In this document: piece by piece, positions 42,479 to 51,903 of the stretch
Layout of the letters: each line of letters opens with the position of its first letter
Numbering within the stretch: the first letter of the stretch is position 1
Translations under genes and position numbers: made by a program
Notes under the pieces: model-generated
The model's input: only the letters and a program-made list of their open reading frames with translations
What the model was told of the DNA's origin: nothing
Databases searched by the model: none
Assembly: GCA_025355005.1 (NCBI GenBank)
Contig: JANXLV010000061.1
Coordinates: forward strand, 1 to 64,000
From: Myxococcales bacterium
GTDB taxonomy: Bacteria; Myxococcota_A; Polyangia; Polyangiales; Polyangiaceae
DNA: 64,000 nucleotides
Direction: 5' to 3'

Positions 42479-43018
42479 CTAGCTGCCGCCAGCGGCATAG
42501 AAGTCGGCAGGGAACGACGAATCAGTGCTCGCGAGCGCGAAGAAGTCGTCGATGCCAAGCGTCGATCTCGCAATGCACTCCTCCATGCCCACGCAGTCTG
42601 GATCACGGCCCCATAGGCTGTCGTGGGACAGGAACGCGACCTGCCCGTTCGACAGCTCGATAGCGACGGGATCACCCGTGGGTCCTTCGCCGATGATAAG
42701 AAATCCGTTCTTGATCGCCTGCCCATCTCGCTTGCCTCGGTTCTTCTCCGGCAACATCGCGAGCGGAAAAAGCGTCAACCGTCCGATCTGTAGCGGCGCC
42801 GTGAACGTGCACATGCGCAGCACCGCCACGACCTTGCCCGACACCTTCTTCTGCTTCAGCCACAGCAAAGCCTTCGCATCCACGGTCTTCGGCAGCGCGC
42901 CTTCGCATGAACGCGTTTCAGAACCTGCTGGAGCATGGGACGAGGCTATCGCAGCCCGCGCGCTGGCGCACTTCGCGCCCTCCGTTGTGGTCGTCTCCCT
43001 GCGGCGCACCCCAAGCAT
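42479..43018 (-). CDS. SMI1/KNR4 (SUKH)-like protein, N-terminus uncertain
   Basis: The frame encodes 179 residues. The C-terminal half resembles SUKH proteins: KNGFLIIGEGPTGDPVAIEL, then GQVAFLSHDSLW and IARSTLGIDDFFAL. SUKH proteins often neutralise toxins of polymorphic or contact systems, or act as scaffold modules. The first 40 residues look like random GC-rich sequence, so the true start may be later or the gene may be 5'-degraded. No toxin gene is adjacent, which makes an orphan immunity gene the simplest reading. Confidence 0.55.
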   Translation of the reverse strand: MLGVRRRETTTTEGAKCASARAAIASSHAPAGSETRSCEGALPKTVDAKALLWLKQKKVSGKVVAVLRMCTFTAPLQIGRLTLFPLAMLPEKNRGKRDGQAIKNGFLIIGEGPTGDPVAIELSNGQVAFLSHDSLWGRDPDCVGMEECIARSTLGIDDFFALASTDSSFPADFYAAGGS

Positions 43019-43041
43019 CCGGGACGGCTCGAAGGTGGGTG

Positions 43042-44067
43042 TCAGAAGAGCGCGAGCTGGGCTCTGGGACGCTCGAAGGTGCTTGGTTCGTCTCTCTTCC
43101 AGTCCTCGCGCGCGAGGAGGCCGTGGCGTTCGGCGGTGTTCTTGAAGAGCCTGTCGACCATCTCCGCATAGGCACCTTCGCCTTTTCCGCGCTTGCCGAA
43201 CTGTGCATTATACATCTTTCCACCGGAGCCCTCGCGCACACGGCGCAGGATCTTCTCCGCGCGGTCCGGGAATGCAGCACGGACGCGCGCCTCGAACACG
43301 GGGGCGACGGCGCCTGGCAGCCGCAGGAACACGGCGAACGCATGGGAGGCACCGGCCGCCGCGGCGCGCTCGAGCACCTTCGGGATGTCCTGGTCCGAGA
43401 GGCCAGGAATGACAGGCGACACGCTGACGCCCACGGAGATGCCGGCGCTCGCCAGGCGCTCGATGATCGCGAAGCGCCGCGCGGGTGAAGGCGCATACGG
43501 CTCGATGGCGCGTGCGTTGTCCGGATTGAAGAAGGGAATGCTCACGCTCACGGTGGCGCGTGCGCGTCGCGTCAGGTCGACGAGGACGTCGATGTCGCGC
43601 TCGATCGTGGCGCCCTTCGTGATCACGCCGACGGGATTCTTGTAGAGTGCACACACTTCGAGGCAGGCGCGCGTGAGACCAAGCTGCGCTTCCAGTGGCT
43701 GATAGCAGTCCGTCACTCCGGAGAAGACGAGCGTGTCGCCCTTCCAGGAGCGCTTCTCCAGCGCCTCTCGCAAGAGCTCCGGCGCGCGCCGCTTCACGAC
43801 GATCTTCCGATCGAAGTCGGTCCCCGCGCCAAGGCTCAGGTACTCGTGCGTGGGCCGCGCGTAGCAGTACGCGCACGCATGCATGCATCCGCGGTACGGG
43901 TTCACGCTGAAGTCGAAGCCGATGTCGGGGCTGTCGTTCTGCGCGATGATGCTCTTGCTGTGGTCGTCGATCACCTCGACGTGGGCGAGGGGAGACTCAC
44001 CACCGTCGTACTCGATGACCTCACGATCCCAGCGCCGCGCAGGGTTCGAAATGGGGAGCTTCCGCAC
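43042..44067 (-). CDS. Radical SAM protein of the PA0069/SPL-like family
   Basis: The 341-residue radical SAM enzyme has the cluster motif CMHACAYCYAR (CxxxCxxC). It also has the family blocks NDSPDIGFDFSVNPYRGC, GVTDCYQPLE, GVITKGATIERDID and VSPVIPGLSD. The family is widespread, related to spore photoproduct lyase in its N-terminal half, and of unsettled function. GTG 44067 is the only in-frame start after the upstream stop. It follows clpA by 36 bp on the same strand. Confidence 0.9.
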   Translation of the reverse strand: MRKLPISNPARRWDREVIEYDGGESPLAHVEVIDDHSKSIIAQNDSPDIGFDFSVNPYRGCMHACAYCYARPTHEYLSLGAGTDFDRKIVVKRRAPELLREALEKRSWKGDTLVFSGVTDCYQPLEAQLGLTRACLEVCALYKNPVGVITKGATIERDIDVLVDLTRRARATVSVSIPFFNPDNARAIEPYAPSPARRFAIIERLASAGISVGVSVSPVIPGLSDQDIPKVLERAAAAGASHAFAVFLRLPGAVAPVFEARVRAAFPDRAEKILRRVREGSGGKMYNAQFGKRGKGEGAYAEMVDRLFKNTAERHGLLAREDWKRDEPSTFERPRAQLALF

Positions 44068-44103
44068 CCATTCATCGTACTGAACGAATGTATAGTTGCA
44101 AGC

Positions 44104-46377
44104 TCAGTTGAGGATCGGGGAGCTGATCTTCGACGCGTCTTCTTCTGCCGCCTTGAACTCGAAGACGAGCTTGCCGTCCTTCTCGTCGATGCTGACGCGG
44201 CCGCCCTTCTCCAGTTTTCCGAAGAGCAGCTCGTCTCCGAGCGGACGCTTCACTTCCTCCTGGATGACGCGTGCGAGCGGGCGCGCGCCGAAGTCCGGAT
44301 CGTAGCCCTTCACCGCGAGGTACTTCTTCGCTGCGGTAGTGACCATCATCGTCACGTCGCGCTCGACGAGCTGCGTCTCGAGCTCGACCACGAACTTCTC
44401 GACGATGTTGTCCATGGTCGCTGGCGAGAGCGAGTTGAACGAGATGCGCGCGTCCAGGCGGTTCCTGAACTCCGGGCTGAACATCAGCTTGAACTCGCGC
44501 TCGGCGTCGCCGGAGACGCGGCTTTCGCCGAAACCAAGCGCGCGCTTCTGGAGATCGCGCGCGCCCACGTTGGACGTCATGAGGAGGATCACGTGGCGGA
44601 AGTCCGTGGCCTTGCCGTTGTTGTCGGTGAGCTTTCCGTGGTCCATGACCTGCAGCAGGATGTTGAAGACGTCCGGGTGGGCCTTCTCGATCTCGTCGAG
44701 CAGGAGCACCGCGTGCGGGGTCTTCGCGATCGCGTCGGTGAGCAGGCCGCCCTGATCGAAGCCGACGTAGCCCGGAGGCGCACCGATGAGGCGCGACACG
44801 GTGTGCCGCTCCATGTACTCGCTCATGTCGAAGCGAACGAACGCGATGCCGAGCTGCTTTGCGAGCTGCTTCGCCACCTCCGTCTTGCCGACGCCCGTGG
44901 GCCCCGTGAGCAGGAAGTTGCCGATCGGACTCTCGGGCCGGCGAAGGCCCGCGCGCGAGAGCTTGATGGCGGAGACCAGGCGGTCCACCGCGTCGTCCTG
45001 GCCGAACACGACGCGCTTCAGATCGCGGTCGAGCAGGCGCAGGCGCTCCTTGTCGTTCGCGGACACCTGACGCGGCGGGATCTGCGCCATGCGCGCGAGC
45101 ACGGTCTCCACGTCGGAGAGCTCCACGGTCTTTGCTCCCGCGAGCTTCACGGCCGCGCCGGCCTCGTCGAGAAGATCGATCGCCTTGTCGGGCAGCTTCT
45201 TGTCGTGGAGATATCGCGCGGAGAGGACGGCCGCGCCGTCGATCGCCTCCTCCGTGTAGAGGATGCCGTGGAACTGCTCGTACTTGGGGCGCAGGCCGCG
45301 CAGGATCTTCTTGGTGTCCTCGAGATCGGGCTCCATCACCTCGACGCGCTGGAACCTGCGCGAGAGCGCGCGGTCCTTGTCGAAGTGCTGGCGGAACTCC
45401 TCGAACGTGGTGGAGCCCACGCAGCGGAGGCGACCCGACGCGAGCGCGGGCTTCAGCAGGTTGGATGCGTCCATGCTGCCGCCGGAGGTGGCGCCGGCGC
45501 CGACGATGGTGTGGATTTCGTCGATGAAGAGGATCGCGCCCTCGAGCTTCTGCAGCGCCTTGATCACGCCCTTCAGGCGCTCCTCGAAGTCACCGCGGAA
45601 CCGCGTACCCGCGACCAGCGCGCCCATGTCGAGCGAGTACACGACGGAGTCCTTCAGCGGCGCCGGGACGTCGCCCTCGACGATCTTCTGGGCGAGGCCC
45701 TCGATGATCGCGGTCTTGCCGACGCCTGGATCGCCCACGAGCAGCGGGTTGTTCTTCTTGCGTCGCGCGAGGATCTGCACGATGCGCGCGACCTCGCTCG
45801 CGCGGCCGATGAGGGGATCGATCCGCTTCTGGCGGGCCTCTTCGTTCAGGTTGACGGTGAACGCCTCGAGAGGATCCTTCTTGGTCTTCTTCTGGCCGCC
45901 TTCGTCCCCGTCGGGCCCCTTCACGTCGTTCTCGTCGTCCTCGAGCTTGGACACGCCATGCGAGAGGTACGCGACGACATCGAGCCGCGTCACGCCGCCC
46001 TCTTCGAGGATGTTGACGGCGTAGCTGTCGCGCTCGGCGAAGATCGCCACGAGCACGTTTGCGCCCGTGACCTGGTCCTTGCCCGACGACTGCACGTGCG
46101 CGGCCGCACGCCGGATCGCGCGCTGCACACCCAGGGACGCGGACGGCGTGGTCGCCATCTCCTCCGGCAGGGCCTCGAGCTGCGTGTCCAGGAACGACTC
46201 GAGCTTCTTCTTCAGATCCTTCACGTCACCGCCGGAGTGCTTCACCACCAGCCCGGTCTGCTCGTCGAAGAGCAGCGCGAACGTGAGGTGCTCGACCGTG
46301 ATGAATTCGTGCCGCCGCCGCGCCGCCTCGTTGGCAGCCAGTGAAAGGGCGATCTCTACTTCGGGACTAATGCGCAT
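44104..46377 (-). CDS. clpA: ATP-dependent Clp protease, ATP-binding subunit ClpA
   Basis: The 757-residue AAA+ unfoldase feeds substrates to ClpP. The N-terminal Clp_N domain starts [20 protein letters not shown]. The first AAA module has Walker [16 protein letters not shown] and Walker [15 protein letters not shown]. The second module has [15 protein letters not shown] and [15 protein letters not shown]. There is no long ClpB-type middle coiled coil, so this is ClpA. It lies 3 bp after clpS, giving the common clpS-clpA operon. ClpS delivers N-degron substrates to it. Confidence 0.97.
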   Translation of the reverse strand: MRISPEVEIALSLAANEAARRRHEFITVEHLTFALLFDEQTGLVVKHSGGDVKDLKKKLESFLDTQLEALPEEMATTPSASLGVQRAIRRAAAHVQSSGKDQVTGANVLVAIFAERDSYAVNILEEGGVTRLDVVAYLSHGVSKLEDDENDVKGPDGDEGGQKKTKKDPLEAFTVNLNEEARQKRIDPLIGRASEVARIVQILARRKKNNPLLVGDPGVGKTAIIEGLAQKIVEGDVPAPLKDSVVYSLDMGALVAGTRFRGDFEERLKGVIKALQKLEGAILFIDEIHTIVGAGATSGGSMDASNLLKPALASGRLRCVGSTTFEEFRQHFDKDRALSRRFQRVEVMEPDLEDTKKILRGLRPKYEQFHGILYTEEAIDGAAVLSARYLHDKKLPDKAIDLLDEAGAAVKLAGAKTVELSDVETVLARMAQIPPRQVSANDKERLRLLDRDLKRVVFGQDDAVDRLVSAIKLSRAGLRRPESPIGNFLLTGPTGVGKTEVAKQLAKQLGIAFVRFDMSEYMERHTVSRLIGAPPGYVGFDQGGLLTDAIAKTPHAVLLLDEIEKAHPDVFNILLQVMDHGKLTDNNGKATDFRHVILLMTSNVGARDLQKRALGFGESRVSGDAEREFKLMFSPEFRNRLDARISFNSLSPATMDNIVEKFVVELETQLVERDVTMMVTTAAKKYLAVKGYDPDFGARPLARVIQEEVKRPLGDELLFGKLEKGGRVSIDEKDGKLVFEFKAAEEDASKISSPILN

Positions 46378-46380
46378 GGG

Positions 46381-46758
46381 TCACTCGGGCTCCGATGTCA
46401 CGAGCAGTGGCATTCCGCTCTCCCTGGCGTGGTTCATGACGTTCTCAACCTTGGTCTCCGCCACGTCGCGAGTGTACACGCCCGCGACGGCGTTGCCCTT
46501 CGTGTGCACGGTCAGCATGATGTGCGTCGCCTCCGCCTGGGTCTTGTGGAAGAAGCGCAGCAAGGTCTCGATGACGAACTCCATCGTGGTGTAGTCATCG
46601 TTGTGATAAAGTACCTTGTACCTTTTTGGGGTGGTCGGCTTGATGTCGACGTCTACGCCCGCGTCCTCGTCGAACTCCGGTCCTGACGGGCCTGACGGTC
46701 CTGAAGGCCCGCCGGGGCCGGAAGGCGGAGGCTTCTTCTGATTTCGGGGCGGGCTCAT
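46381..46758 (-). CDS. clpS: ClpS adaptor with Gly-Pro-Ser repeat extension
   Basis: The 125-residue protein is the N-degron adaptor of ClpA. The ClpS core has KRYKVLYHNDDYTTMEFVIE, THIMLTVHTKGNAVAGVYT and ETKVENVMNHARE. The N-terminal about 45 residues, normally short and flexible, include a collagen-like GPGGPSGPSGPSGP run and an acidic patch. I take ATG 46758; upstream in-frame starts up to 46845 exist and the ribosome site is weak. The N-terminal tail of ClpS is what engages the ClpA pore, so this long rigid extension is notable. Confidence 0.9.
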   Translation of the reverse strand: MSPPRNQKKPPPSGPGGPSGPSGPSGPEFDEDAGVDVDIKPTTPKRYKVLYHNDDYTTMEFVIETLLRFFHKTQAEATHIMLTVHTKGNAVAGVYTRDVAETKVENVMNHARESGMPLLVTSEPE

Positions 46759-46840
46759 GAGGAGAATGTAGGACCCCCAATGTGGGTCGTGCACTTGTTT
46801 CCGCAAGATCGAATTAAGACGCGGGGGCAGGGGGCCCGGG

Positions 46841-46853
46841 TACATACTATGTA
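46841..46853. promoter_or_regulatory. Palindrome TACATA-c-TATGTA between clpS and a kinase gene
   Basis: A perfect 13-bp palindrome lies 11 bp upstream of the kinase ATG and 82 bp upstream of the clpS ATG. It may contain promoter -10 elements on both strands (TATGTA) or be an operator; no -35 element is clear. Confidence 0.35.
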
Positions 46854-46864
46854 GATCTTAGACC

Positions 46865-48271
46865 ATGGAGCTTGCGGAGAACGTAGTCGTTGCGAACCGC
46901 TTCCGCCTAGTCCGCCTCGTCGGGAAGGGCGGGATGGGGTCGGTCTGGCGTGCGTTCGACCAGAACCTCGGCACGGACTGCGCGATCAAGTTCATCGAGG
47001 GTGATCTCGCGAAGCGGCCCGAAGCCCAGACCCGCTTCAAGCGCGAGGCGCAGGCTGCCGCGCAGCTCCGCAGCCCGAACATCGTCCAGATCTTCGACCA
47101 CAACGTGTGGGAAGGCGTGCCCTACTGCGCCATGGAGTTCCTCGAGGGCGAGGATCTCGGCAAGCGCCTCAAGGCACTGAAAAAGATCCCCCACGCCGAT
47201 CTCGCGCACGTCATGTCCGAGGCGTGCCGTGGCCTCCAGAAGGCGCACGAGAAGGGCATCATCCATCGCGACCTCAAGCCGGACAACATCTTCATCGTGC
47301 GCGACGACGATCGCGAGATCGTGAAGGTCCTGGATTTCGGCATCGCAAAGCTCACCGACGGCGGCATGGACGTTGGCTCTGGCACCAAGACGGGCGCCAT
47401 CCTCGGCACGCCGCAGTACATGAGCCCGGAGCAGGCGCAGGGCACCAAGGCGATCGACGCCCGGAGCGATCTCTGGTCGCTCGCCATCATCGCGTACGAG
47501 TGCATCACCGGGGAGCTCCCGCTCGACAGCAAGGCGCTCGGCGATCTGCTCGTGAAGATCATCGTCAACCCGATGCCCATTCCTTCGCAGATCGATCCGA
47601 CCGTGCCCCCTGGCTTCGACGCCTGGTTCGCGAAGGCGACGACCCGCGATCCCGCAGGCCGCTTCCAGACCGCGCGCGCGTTCGCGGACGCGCTGTCCGT
47701 CTCGCTCGGAATCGCCGCGCCGATCGCGCCACGGATGGCGTCGTTTTCAGGCGCAGGTGACTCTGGTGCCTACAACCTGGCCGTCGGCCCCGTATCCGCC
47801 GGCGTCGCGGGCGTCAGCAGCGAGCCCGTCCTTCGCCCACTGAGCGTCACGATGGACGGCTCACGCGCGGAGACTGCGGCGGGCGTCCCCGCAAGGGGTG
47901 GCGTGGGCCCGATGGTCTTCATCGCGGCGGGCGTGGTGCTCCTCGTGGGCGCGGCCGTCGTCGGCGTCATCACGCTTCGCCCGAAGACAGCCGCTGGCGT
48001 GCAAGCGCCCATCGCAGACAGCGCAAAGCCCGATCCCATCTCGATGCCCGCGGGTTCTGCGGGGTCCGCGGGCTCCGCCATTCCTGTTGTTCCCGTTGAT
48101 CCCGTTGGCCCCGCGGCTCCCAGCGCGGACGTCGGCAAGGTCGTTGCGAAGCCAGGCACTGGGACGCAGGCAAAGGGCGGCGGTGTCTCTGGTGGCGTCG
48201 TCGGCGGCGCTGCCAGGCCTTCCGGAAAGCCCGGCGCGAAACCCGGCGGCAAGCCCGATCTGGGGTTCTGA
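46865..48271 (+). CDS. PknB-type Ser/Thr protein kinase with one transmembrane helix
   Basis: The 468-residue kinase has a catalytic domain at about residues 12-275: the glycine loop LVGKGGMGSVWRAF, the ATP Lys in CAIKFIE, the catalytic loop IIHRDLKPDN, DFG in VLDFGIAKL and GTPQYMSPEQAQG. A linker leads to a membrane helix at about 350-372 (MVFIAAGVVLLVGAAVVGVI). A Gly/Pro/Ala/Lys-rich tail of about 90 residues would lie outside the membrane. The stop touches the start of the next gene, so kinase and repeat protein are made together. Confidence 0.93.
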   Translation: MELAENVVVANRFRLVRLVGKGGMGSVWRAFDQNLGTDCAIKFIEGDLAKRPEAQTRFKREAQAAAQLRSPNIVQIFDHNVWEGVPYCAMEFLEGEDLGKRLKALKKIPHADLAHVMSEACRGLQKAHEKGIIHRDLKPDNIFIVRDDDREIVKVLDFGIAKLTDGGMDVGSGTKTGAILGTPQYMSPEQAQGTKAIDARSDLWSLAIIAYECITGELPLDSKALGDLLVKIIVNPMPIPSQIDPTVPPGFDAWFAKATTRDPAGRFQTARAFADALSVSLGIAAPIAPRMASFSGAGDSGAYNLAVGPVSAGVAGVSSEPVLRPLSVTMDGSRAETAAGVPARGGVGPMVFIAAGVVLLVGAAVVGVITLRPKTAAGVQAPIADSAKPDPISMPAGSAGSAGSAIPVVPVDPVGPAAPSADVGKVVAKPGTGTQAKGGGVSGGVVGGAARPSGKPGAKPGGKPDLGF

Positions 48272-49036
48272 ATGAGCGCCGACGGGCTGATCCAGAAGAC
48301 GAGAGGGCTGCTCGAGCCGGAGCTCCGCGCGTCGTTCGTGTTTGCGCTCGTGCGTGACGAGCCAGCGGAGGAGCTCGCGCCGGTGCTCGAGGATCTCTGC
48401 GCGCGCGCCGAACAGGCGGAGCTACCCGCGCGCGAGGTGCTCGTCGCGCTCGTGGATGCGCTCGGTCGGCCGGACCTGGCGGGCGCGACGCAGCGGCTCC
48501 GCGAAGAGGCCACCGGTCGCGCGTTCCTGGCGCTCGAACGGCTCCTTCGGCAGCCGGTGATCACGCTCGGCGAACGCGCGGCGCGCAAGGAGCACATCCC
48601 GGACTACGGGCGCGGACGGACGCTCACGCTCGGCGAACGAAAGAGCCTTGCGCGGAAGCCCGATCGCAACACGCTGGAGCGGCTGCTCGCGGATCCACAT
48701 CCGGCGGTCATCGAACGGCTGCTCGCGAACCCGCGGCTCGTCGAGGAGGACGTCCTGCGCATCGCCGCGCGCCGCCCGGGTCACGCGCCAGTGCTCGTGG
48801 CGATCGCGCGATCGCCGCGCTGGATCCACCGCCCGCGCATCCGCCTCGCGCTGGTGCTGAACCCCGACTCGCCGCCAGAGACCACCGCCCTCGTGTGCGG
48901 GCTGCTCATGCGTCAGGAGCTGCGGCTCGTCATCGAGTACACGCACGTCGAGCCGTCGATACGTGCACTGTGCATGGAATACCTCGAGCGCCGCCCGCCA
49001 GGGCCGGAGCCCGACGACGACCCCGAAATGCACTGA
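48272..49036 (+). CDS. Helical-repeat (LRV/HEAT-like) protein, partner of the kinase
   Basis: The 254-residue protein starts at the ATG immediately after the kinase stop. It contains short helical repeats such as TLERLLADPHPAVIERLLAN, EEDVLRIAARRPGHAPVLVA and IRLALVLNPDSPPETTALVC. The spacing and the IA..P / NP.SP motifs resemble the protein at 22403, so the two are probably paralogues. It has no catalytic motif; a scaffold or kinase substrate is possible. Its stop lies 1 bp from the convergent gene. Confidence 0.75.
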   Translation: MSADGLIQKTRGLLEPELRASFVFALVRDEPAEELAPVLEDLCARAEQAELPAREVLVALVDALGRPDLAGATQRLREEATGRAFLALERLLRQPVITLGERAARKEHIPDYGRGRTLTLGERKSLARKPDRNTLERLLADPHPAVIERLLANPRLVEEDVLRIAARRPGHAPVLVAIARSPRWIHRPRIRLALVLNPDSPPETTALVCGLLMRQELRLVIEYTHVEPSIRALCMEYLERRPPGPEPDDDPEMH

Positions 49037-49037
49037 C

Positions 49038-50069
49038 CTACTTCGCGTCGATGCTGACGTGGCCCGCTTGCACGTCCGCCGATGCGCCAGCCATCTCGAA
49101 CGCCGGCCCCACGTCCGTGGCGGCGAGGAGCTCGCGCGCGAAGAACGCCGTCATGTAGCGCACGGCGTAGGCCAGCACGATCTTGGGGTCTGCCTTCCCA
49201 GCGGGCGCACACAGATTGCACTGCGTGCACGACGCTTGATCCTGGAGCTGCGTGTGGCCCGCGCCGAGCCCGACGATCTTCACGGAAGGCGAGGGGCTCA
49301 GCGGGAACAGGGTCTCGGCGCCGTCAGCCGCTGGTGAGCACGAGGAGGCCACCGCCGCTTCCAGGTAGACGGTCGGGATACCGATCTGCGGGAGCGTGTC
49401 GCGCGCCTGCTTGCCGCCGCTGACCGTCGTGGTGTCGACTGGGTCCAGACCGAACCAGGCGACGACCTTTCCTTTGAGCCCTTGCTCCGCGGCCAGGAGC
49501 GTCGTCTTGCCGCCGCGCGAGTGACCGGCGAGTCCAACGTGCGCGAGATCCACCTTGCCCGCATACGCGGTGGGGAGCCACGTTCCAACGGCGTACTCGA
49601 CGTCGGCCGCGACGTCCGTGGTGACGGTGAGCGGCCCCGGGTCGTCGCGCAGGAGGACCATGACGCCGTAGCTTGCGAGCCGCGAAGCGAAGGGCGCGTA
49701 CGCCGCAGCCTTCTGCAGGAGGCCCGGAGAGAGGCTCACGACAGGGTGCAATCCCGCGGTGGTCGGCACGTACGCGATCTCCGTGAAGGAGCGCGTGCCG
49801 TTCGTCAGCATCGCGTTCGCCGTGGTGAACGCGAACGGTCCGTCGTGATCGTAGCGAAGAGAGGAGGTCGTTCCCGCGTCAGTGTCGGGACCGCCACCAT
49901 CGACAGCAGACGCGCCCGCGGCATCCGCGGACCCGGCGTCGGTCGCCGCGATGGGAGGGCCGCCGCCGTCGTCCGCCGCGCCCGCGTTGTCGCCAGCGCT
50001 GCCCGTGTCGCTGGAGGCCGCGCATGCGGCGAGCATCACGCATGCGGTGAAGAGGAGTGGCCTAGCCAT
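49038..50069 (-). CDS. Alpha/beta hydrolase lipoprotein (chlorophyllase/PET-hydrolase-like fold)
   Basis: The 343-residue protein has a lipoprotein signal (lipobox LAAC, Cys16) and a 50-residue Ala/Gly/Asp linker. The catalytic domain has the nucleophile elbow GLAGHSRGGKTT, the acid-region sequence WFGLDPVDTT, and a His in GLGAGHTQLQDQ followed by a Cys cluster (CTQCNLC). These place it among secreted serine hydrolases similar to chlorophyllase/cutinase-like enzymes. Its start overlaps the stop of the SGNH hydrolase gene by 8 bp, so the two lipoproteins form an operon. Confidence 0.85.
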   Translation of the reverse strand: MARPLLFTACVMLAACAASSDTGSAGDNAGAADDGGGPPIAATDAGSADAAGASAVDGGGPDTDAGTTSSLRYDHDGPFAFTTANAMLTNGTRSFTEIAYVPTTAGLHPVVSLSPGLLQKAAAYAPFASRLASYGVMVLLRDDPGPLTVTTDVAADVEYAVGTWLPTAYAGKVDLAHVGLAGHSRGGKTTLLAAEQGLKGKVVAWFGLDPVDTTTVSGGKQARDTLPQIGIPTVYLEAAVASSCSPAADGAETLFPLSPSPSVKIVGLGAGHTQLQDQASCTQCNLCAPAGKADPKIVLAYAVRYMTAFFARELLAATDVGPAFEMAGASADVQAGHVSIDAK

Positions 50070-51138
50070 CGATGACTGCCTTGAAGAGGCGAGCTACCTC
50101 GGCGTGGCCGTCGGGGTTCGGGTGGTAGCACGTGGCGTCGAACCAGAGCGGCGTGCTCGCACCGCGGTAGCACTGGAGCGACGTGTCGGTGCGCTCGTAG
50201 CCGTGACCGCAGAAGTCCTCGAACAGGAACACGACGTCGATGTTCGTCTGCACCGCGACGCGCATGATCTGCTCCTCGAAGTGCACGACCGCGCCCGCGC
50301 CCTGCGGCCAGCTGCCCTTGAGTCCGGAGATCGAGGCCGCCGCACACGAGTCGAGCTTCCCGGACGTGTCCGTGTACTCGTAGACGTTGGAGAGGACGAC
50401 GTCCACGCCGTTGGGGAAGCGCACCGGGTCCTTGAGCCAGTGCATCGCGTCTTCCATCTTCAGGATCGCGTCGTCCGCGGCGGCGAGCGCGGTGGGCGCG
50501 TCGAGCTGGTCCTTCGCCCATGCGGCGATGTCGTTGCCGCCGTTGGTCATGACGACGAGCGTGTGGCGCGTGTCCACCGCGTTGGGGAAGCACTTTGCGA
50601 TCTCGCCCTTGCCGATCAGGAGATCGTCGAACCGAGCGCCCCATGCCGAGCAGTCGTCCACGGGAATGGCCCCGAACTTCTTGACCATCGCCTCGCTCAC
50701 CAGCGTCCGGTAGAACTGCGTGGGTGAGGTGGGCGGCGTGCCGGTGGTGATCGAGTCGCCGAGGAACACCACGCGCTGCACGCCGGTGATGTTCTGGTGG
50801 TGCGTGCCGAGGCAGCTCGGAAGGATGGTCGGGTGGAACTGATCGTAGTCGGGGCCTTGCTTCGCGCCCGTGAGGTTCTTGAAGCACGCCGCCGCGGTAG
50901 GCGGACCGGCGTCGATCGTGCTGCCGCCATCGGTGCCACCGCCGGAGTGGTCAGGCGCGCTTGCGTCGGCGTGGCTCGTGCCCATGGGCATGGCGCTCGC
51001 GTCTGCTCCATCGCCGCTCCCGCCGGCGCCACTGCCGGTGCCGGATCCGGCGCCAGCGGGGTCCGATCCGCCGCCCGCACAGGCGGCCAGCGCGATGGCG
51101 CATAGAAACGAAGTAATCCCTGTGGTGGAGAGCTTCAT
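50062..51138 (-). CDS. SGNH/GDSL hydrolase lipoprotein
   Basis: The 358-residue protein has a lipoprotein signal (IALAAC, Cys20) and a Gly/Ser/Ala/Asp linker to about residue 80. The SGNH blocks are block I VVFLGDSITTG (catalytic Ser), a GGND block in VMTNGGNDIAAW, and the terminal DATCYHPNPDGH (Asp and His). Such enzymes are esterases, often acting on acetylated glycans. ATG 51138 is adjacent to an in-frame GTG at 51141. The gene is divergent from the TetR gene. Confidence 0.88.
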   Translation of the reverse strand: MKLSTTGITSFLCAIALAACAGGGSDPAGAGSGTGSGAGGSGDGADASAMPMGTSHADASAPDHSGGGTDGGSTIDAGPPTAAACFKNLTGAKQGPDYDQFHPTILPSCLGTHHQNITGVQRVVFLGDSITTGTPPTSPTQFYRTLVSEAMVKKFGAIPVDDCSAWGARFDDLLIGKGEIAKCFPNAVDTRHTLVVMTNGGNDIAAWAKDQLDAPTALAAADDAILKMEDAMHWLKDPVRFPNGVDVVLSNVYEYTDTSGKLDSCAAASISGLKGSWPQGAGAVVHFEEQIMRVAVQTNIDVVFLFEDFCGHGYERTDTSLQCYRGASTPLWFDATCYHPNPDGHAEVARLFKAVIDG

Positions 51139-51244
51139 CACGGTGCGAAACAGCTACCCCACGCTTGCGGTCGGCGCAATAAAAACTTTACTGTTCCAAT
51201 GATGGGGCCTTGAACGAGACGCCGATTTACGTCAGAATTTGCGT

Positions 51245-51874
51245 GTGTCCACCGCCCGCGCACCCGGAAGAGGAAAGTACGATCGTCAGGCGTCGCCCGA
51301 GGAACGGCAGAAGCAGCAGCGGCGCCTGATCTTCCGGGCGGCCACGTCGGTGTTCGCAAAGAAGGGGTTCGCGGGCGCAACCGTTGATCAGATCTGTGCG
51401 GAGGCGGGTGTCAGTCGGAGGACGTTCTACGAGCACTTCGACGACCTCCGAGACGTGCTCCTGCAGCTCCACGACCGCATCGCGAACGCCTCGTTCCGCG
51501 CGATCGAGAGCATGGTCCAAGGTCAGCATCACCCCAACGATCAGCTGCGCGCCGGCGTGCAGGCGTTCATGGGGCTCATCGCCAACTTCGGCGATCAGTC
51601 TCGCGTCCTCTTTCGCGAGGTGCGCGCCGCGGGTCCCGAGCACGAGGTGAAGCGCGAGGTGATCCTCGGTCGCTTCGTCGCGCTGCTCTTCGCGGGCGTG
51701 GCACGCGCGAACGTGATGGGCATCGCCACGAAGCCCCCCGACGAGCTCCGCATCTTCGCCCTGGTCGCCGCCATGGAAGCCGTCGCCATGCGCTACGTGG
51801 ATCGCAACGACGGACCGCGCGCGATGGATGCAGTAGAGCCGCTCGTCGACATGGTCATCCGCGCGTTCGCGTGA
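51245..51874 (+). CDS. TetR/AcrR-family transcriptional regulator
   Basis: The product has about 209 residues, with an N-terminal helix-turn-helix typical of TetR (IFRAATSVFAKKGFAGATVD, then GVSRRTFYEHFDDL) and a helical ligand/dimer domain. A basic N-terminal tail precedes it. The start could be GTG 51245 or TTG 51239. Located 106 bp from the divergent SGNH/hydrolase operon, it is the natural candidate to control that operon, as divergent TetR genes often do; this is inference. Confidence 0.9.
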   Translation: MSTARAPGRGKYDRQASPEERQKQQRRLIFRAATSVFAKKGFAGATVDQICAEAGVSRRTFYEHFDDLRDVLLQLHDRIANASFRAIESMVQGQHHPNDQLRAGVQAFMGLIANFGDQSRVLFREVRAAGPEHEVKREVILGRFVALLFAGVARANVMGIATKPPDELRIFALVAAMEAVAMRYVDRNDGPRAMDAVEPLVDMVIRAFA

Positions 51875-51903
51875 AGCGTGAAGGAACTGCGTTCCGCTCC
51901 CGT

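Noticed and set aside
42907-43488. Plus-strand frame across the SUKH-like and radical SAM genes
   Set aside because: Spans two genes on the other strand, has no motif, and its composition is that of a shadow frame.
43846-46344. 832-codon plus-strand frame opposite clpA
   Set aside because: Antisense to clearly identified clpA; Leu/Arg/Asp/Val-rich and without domains.
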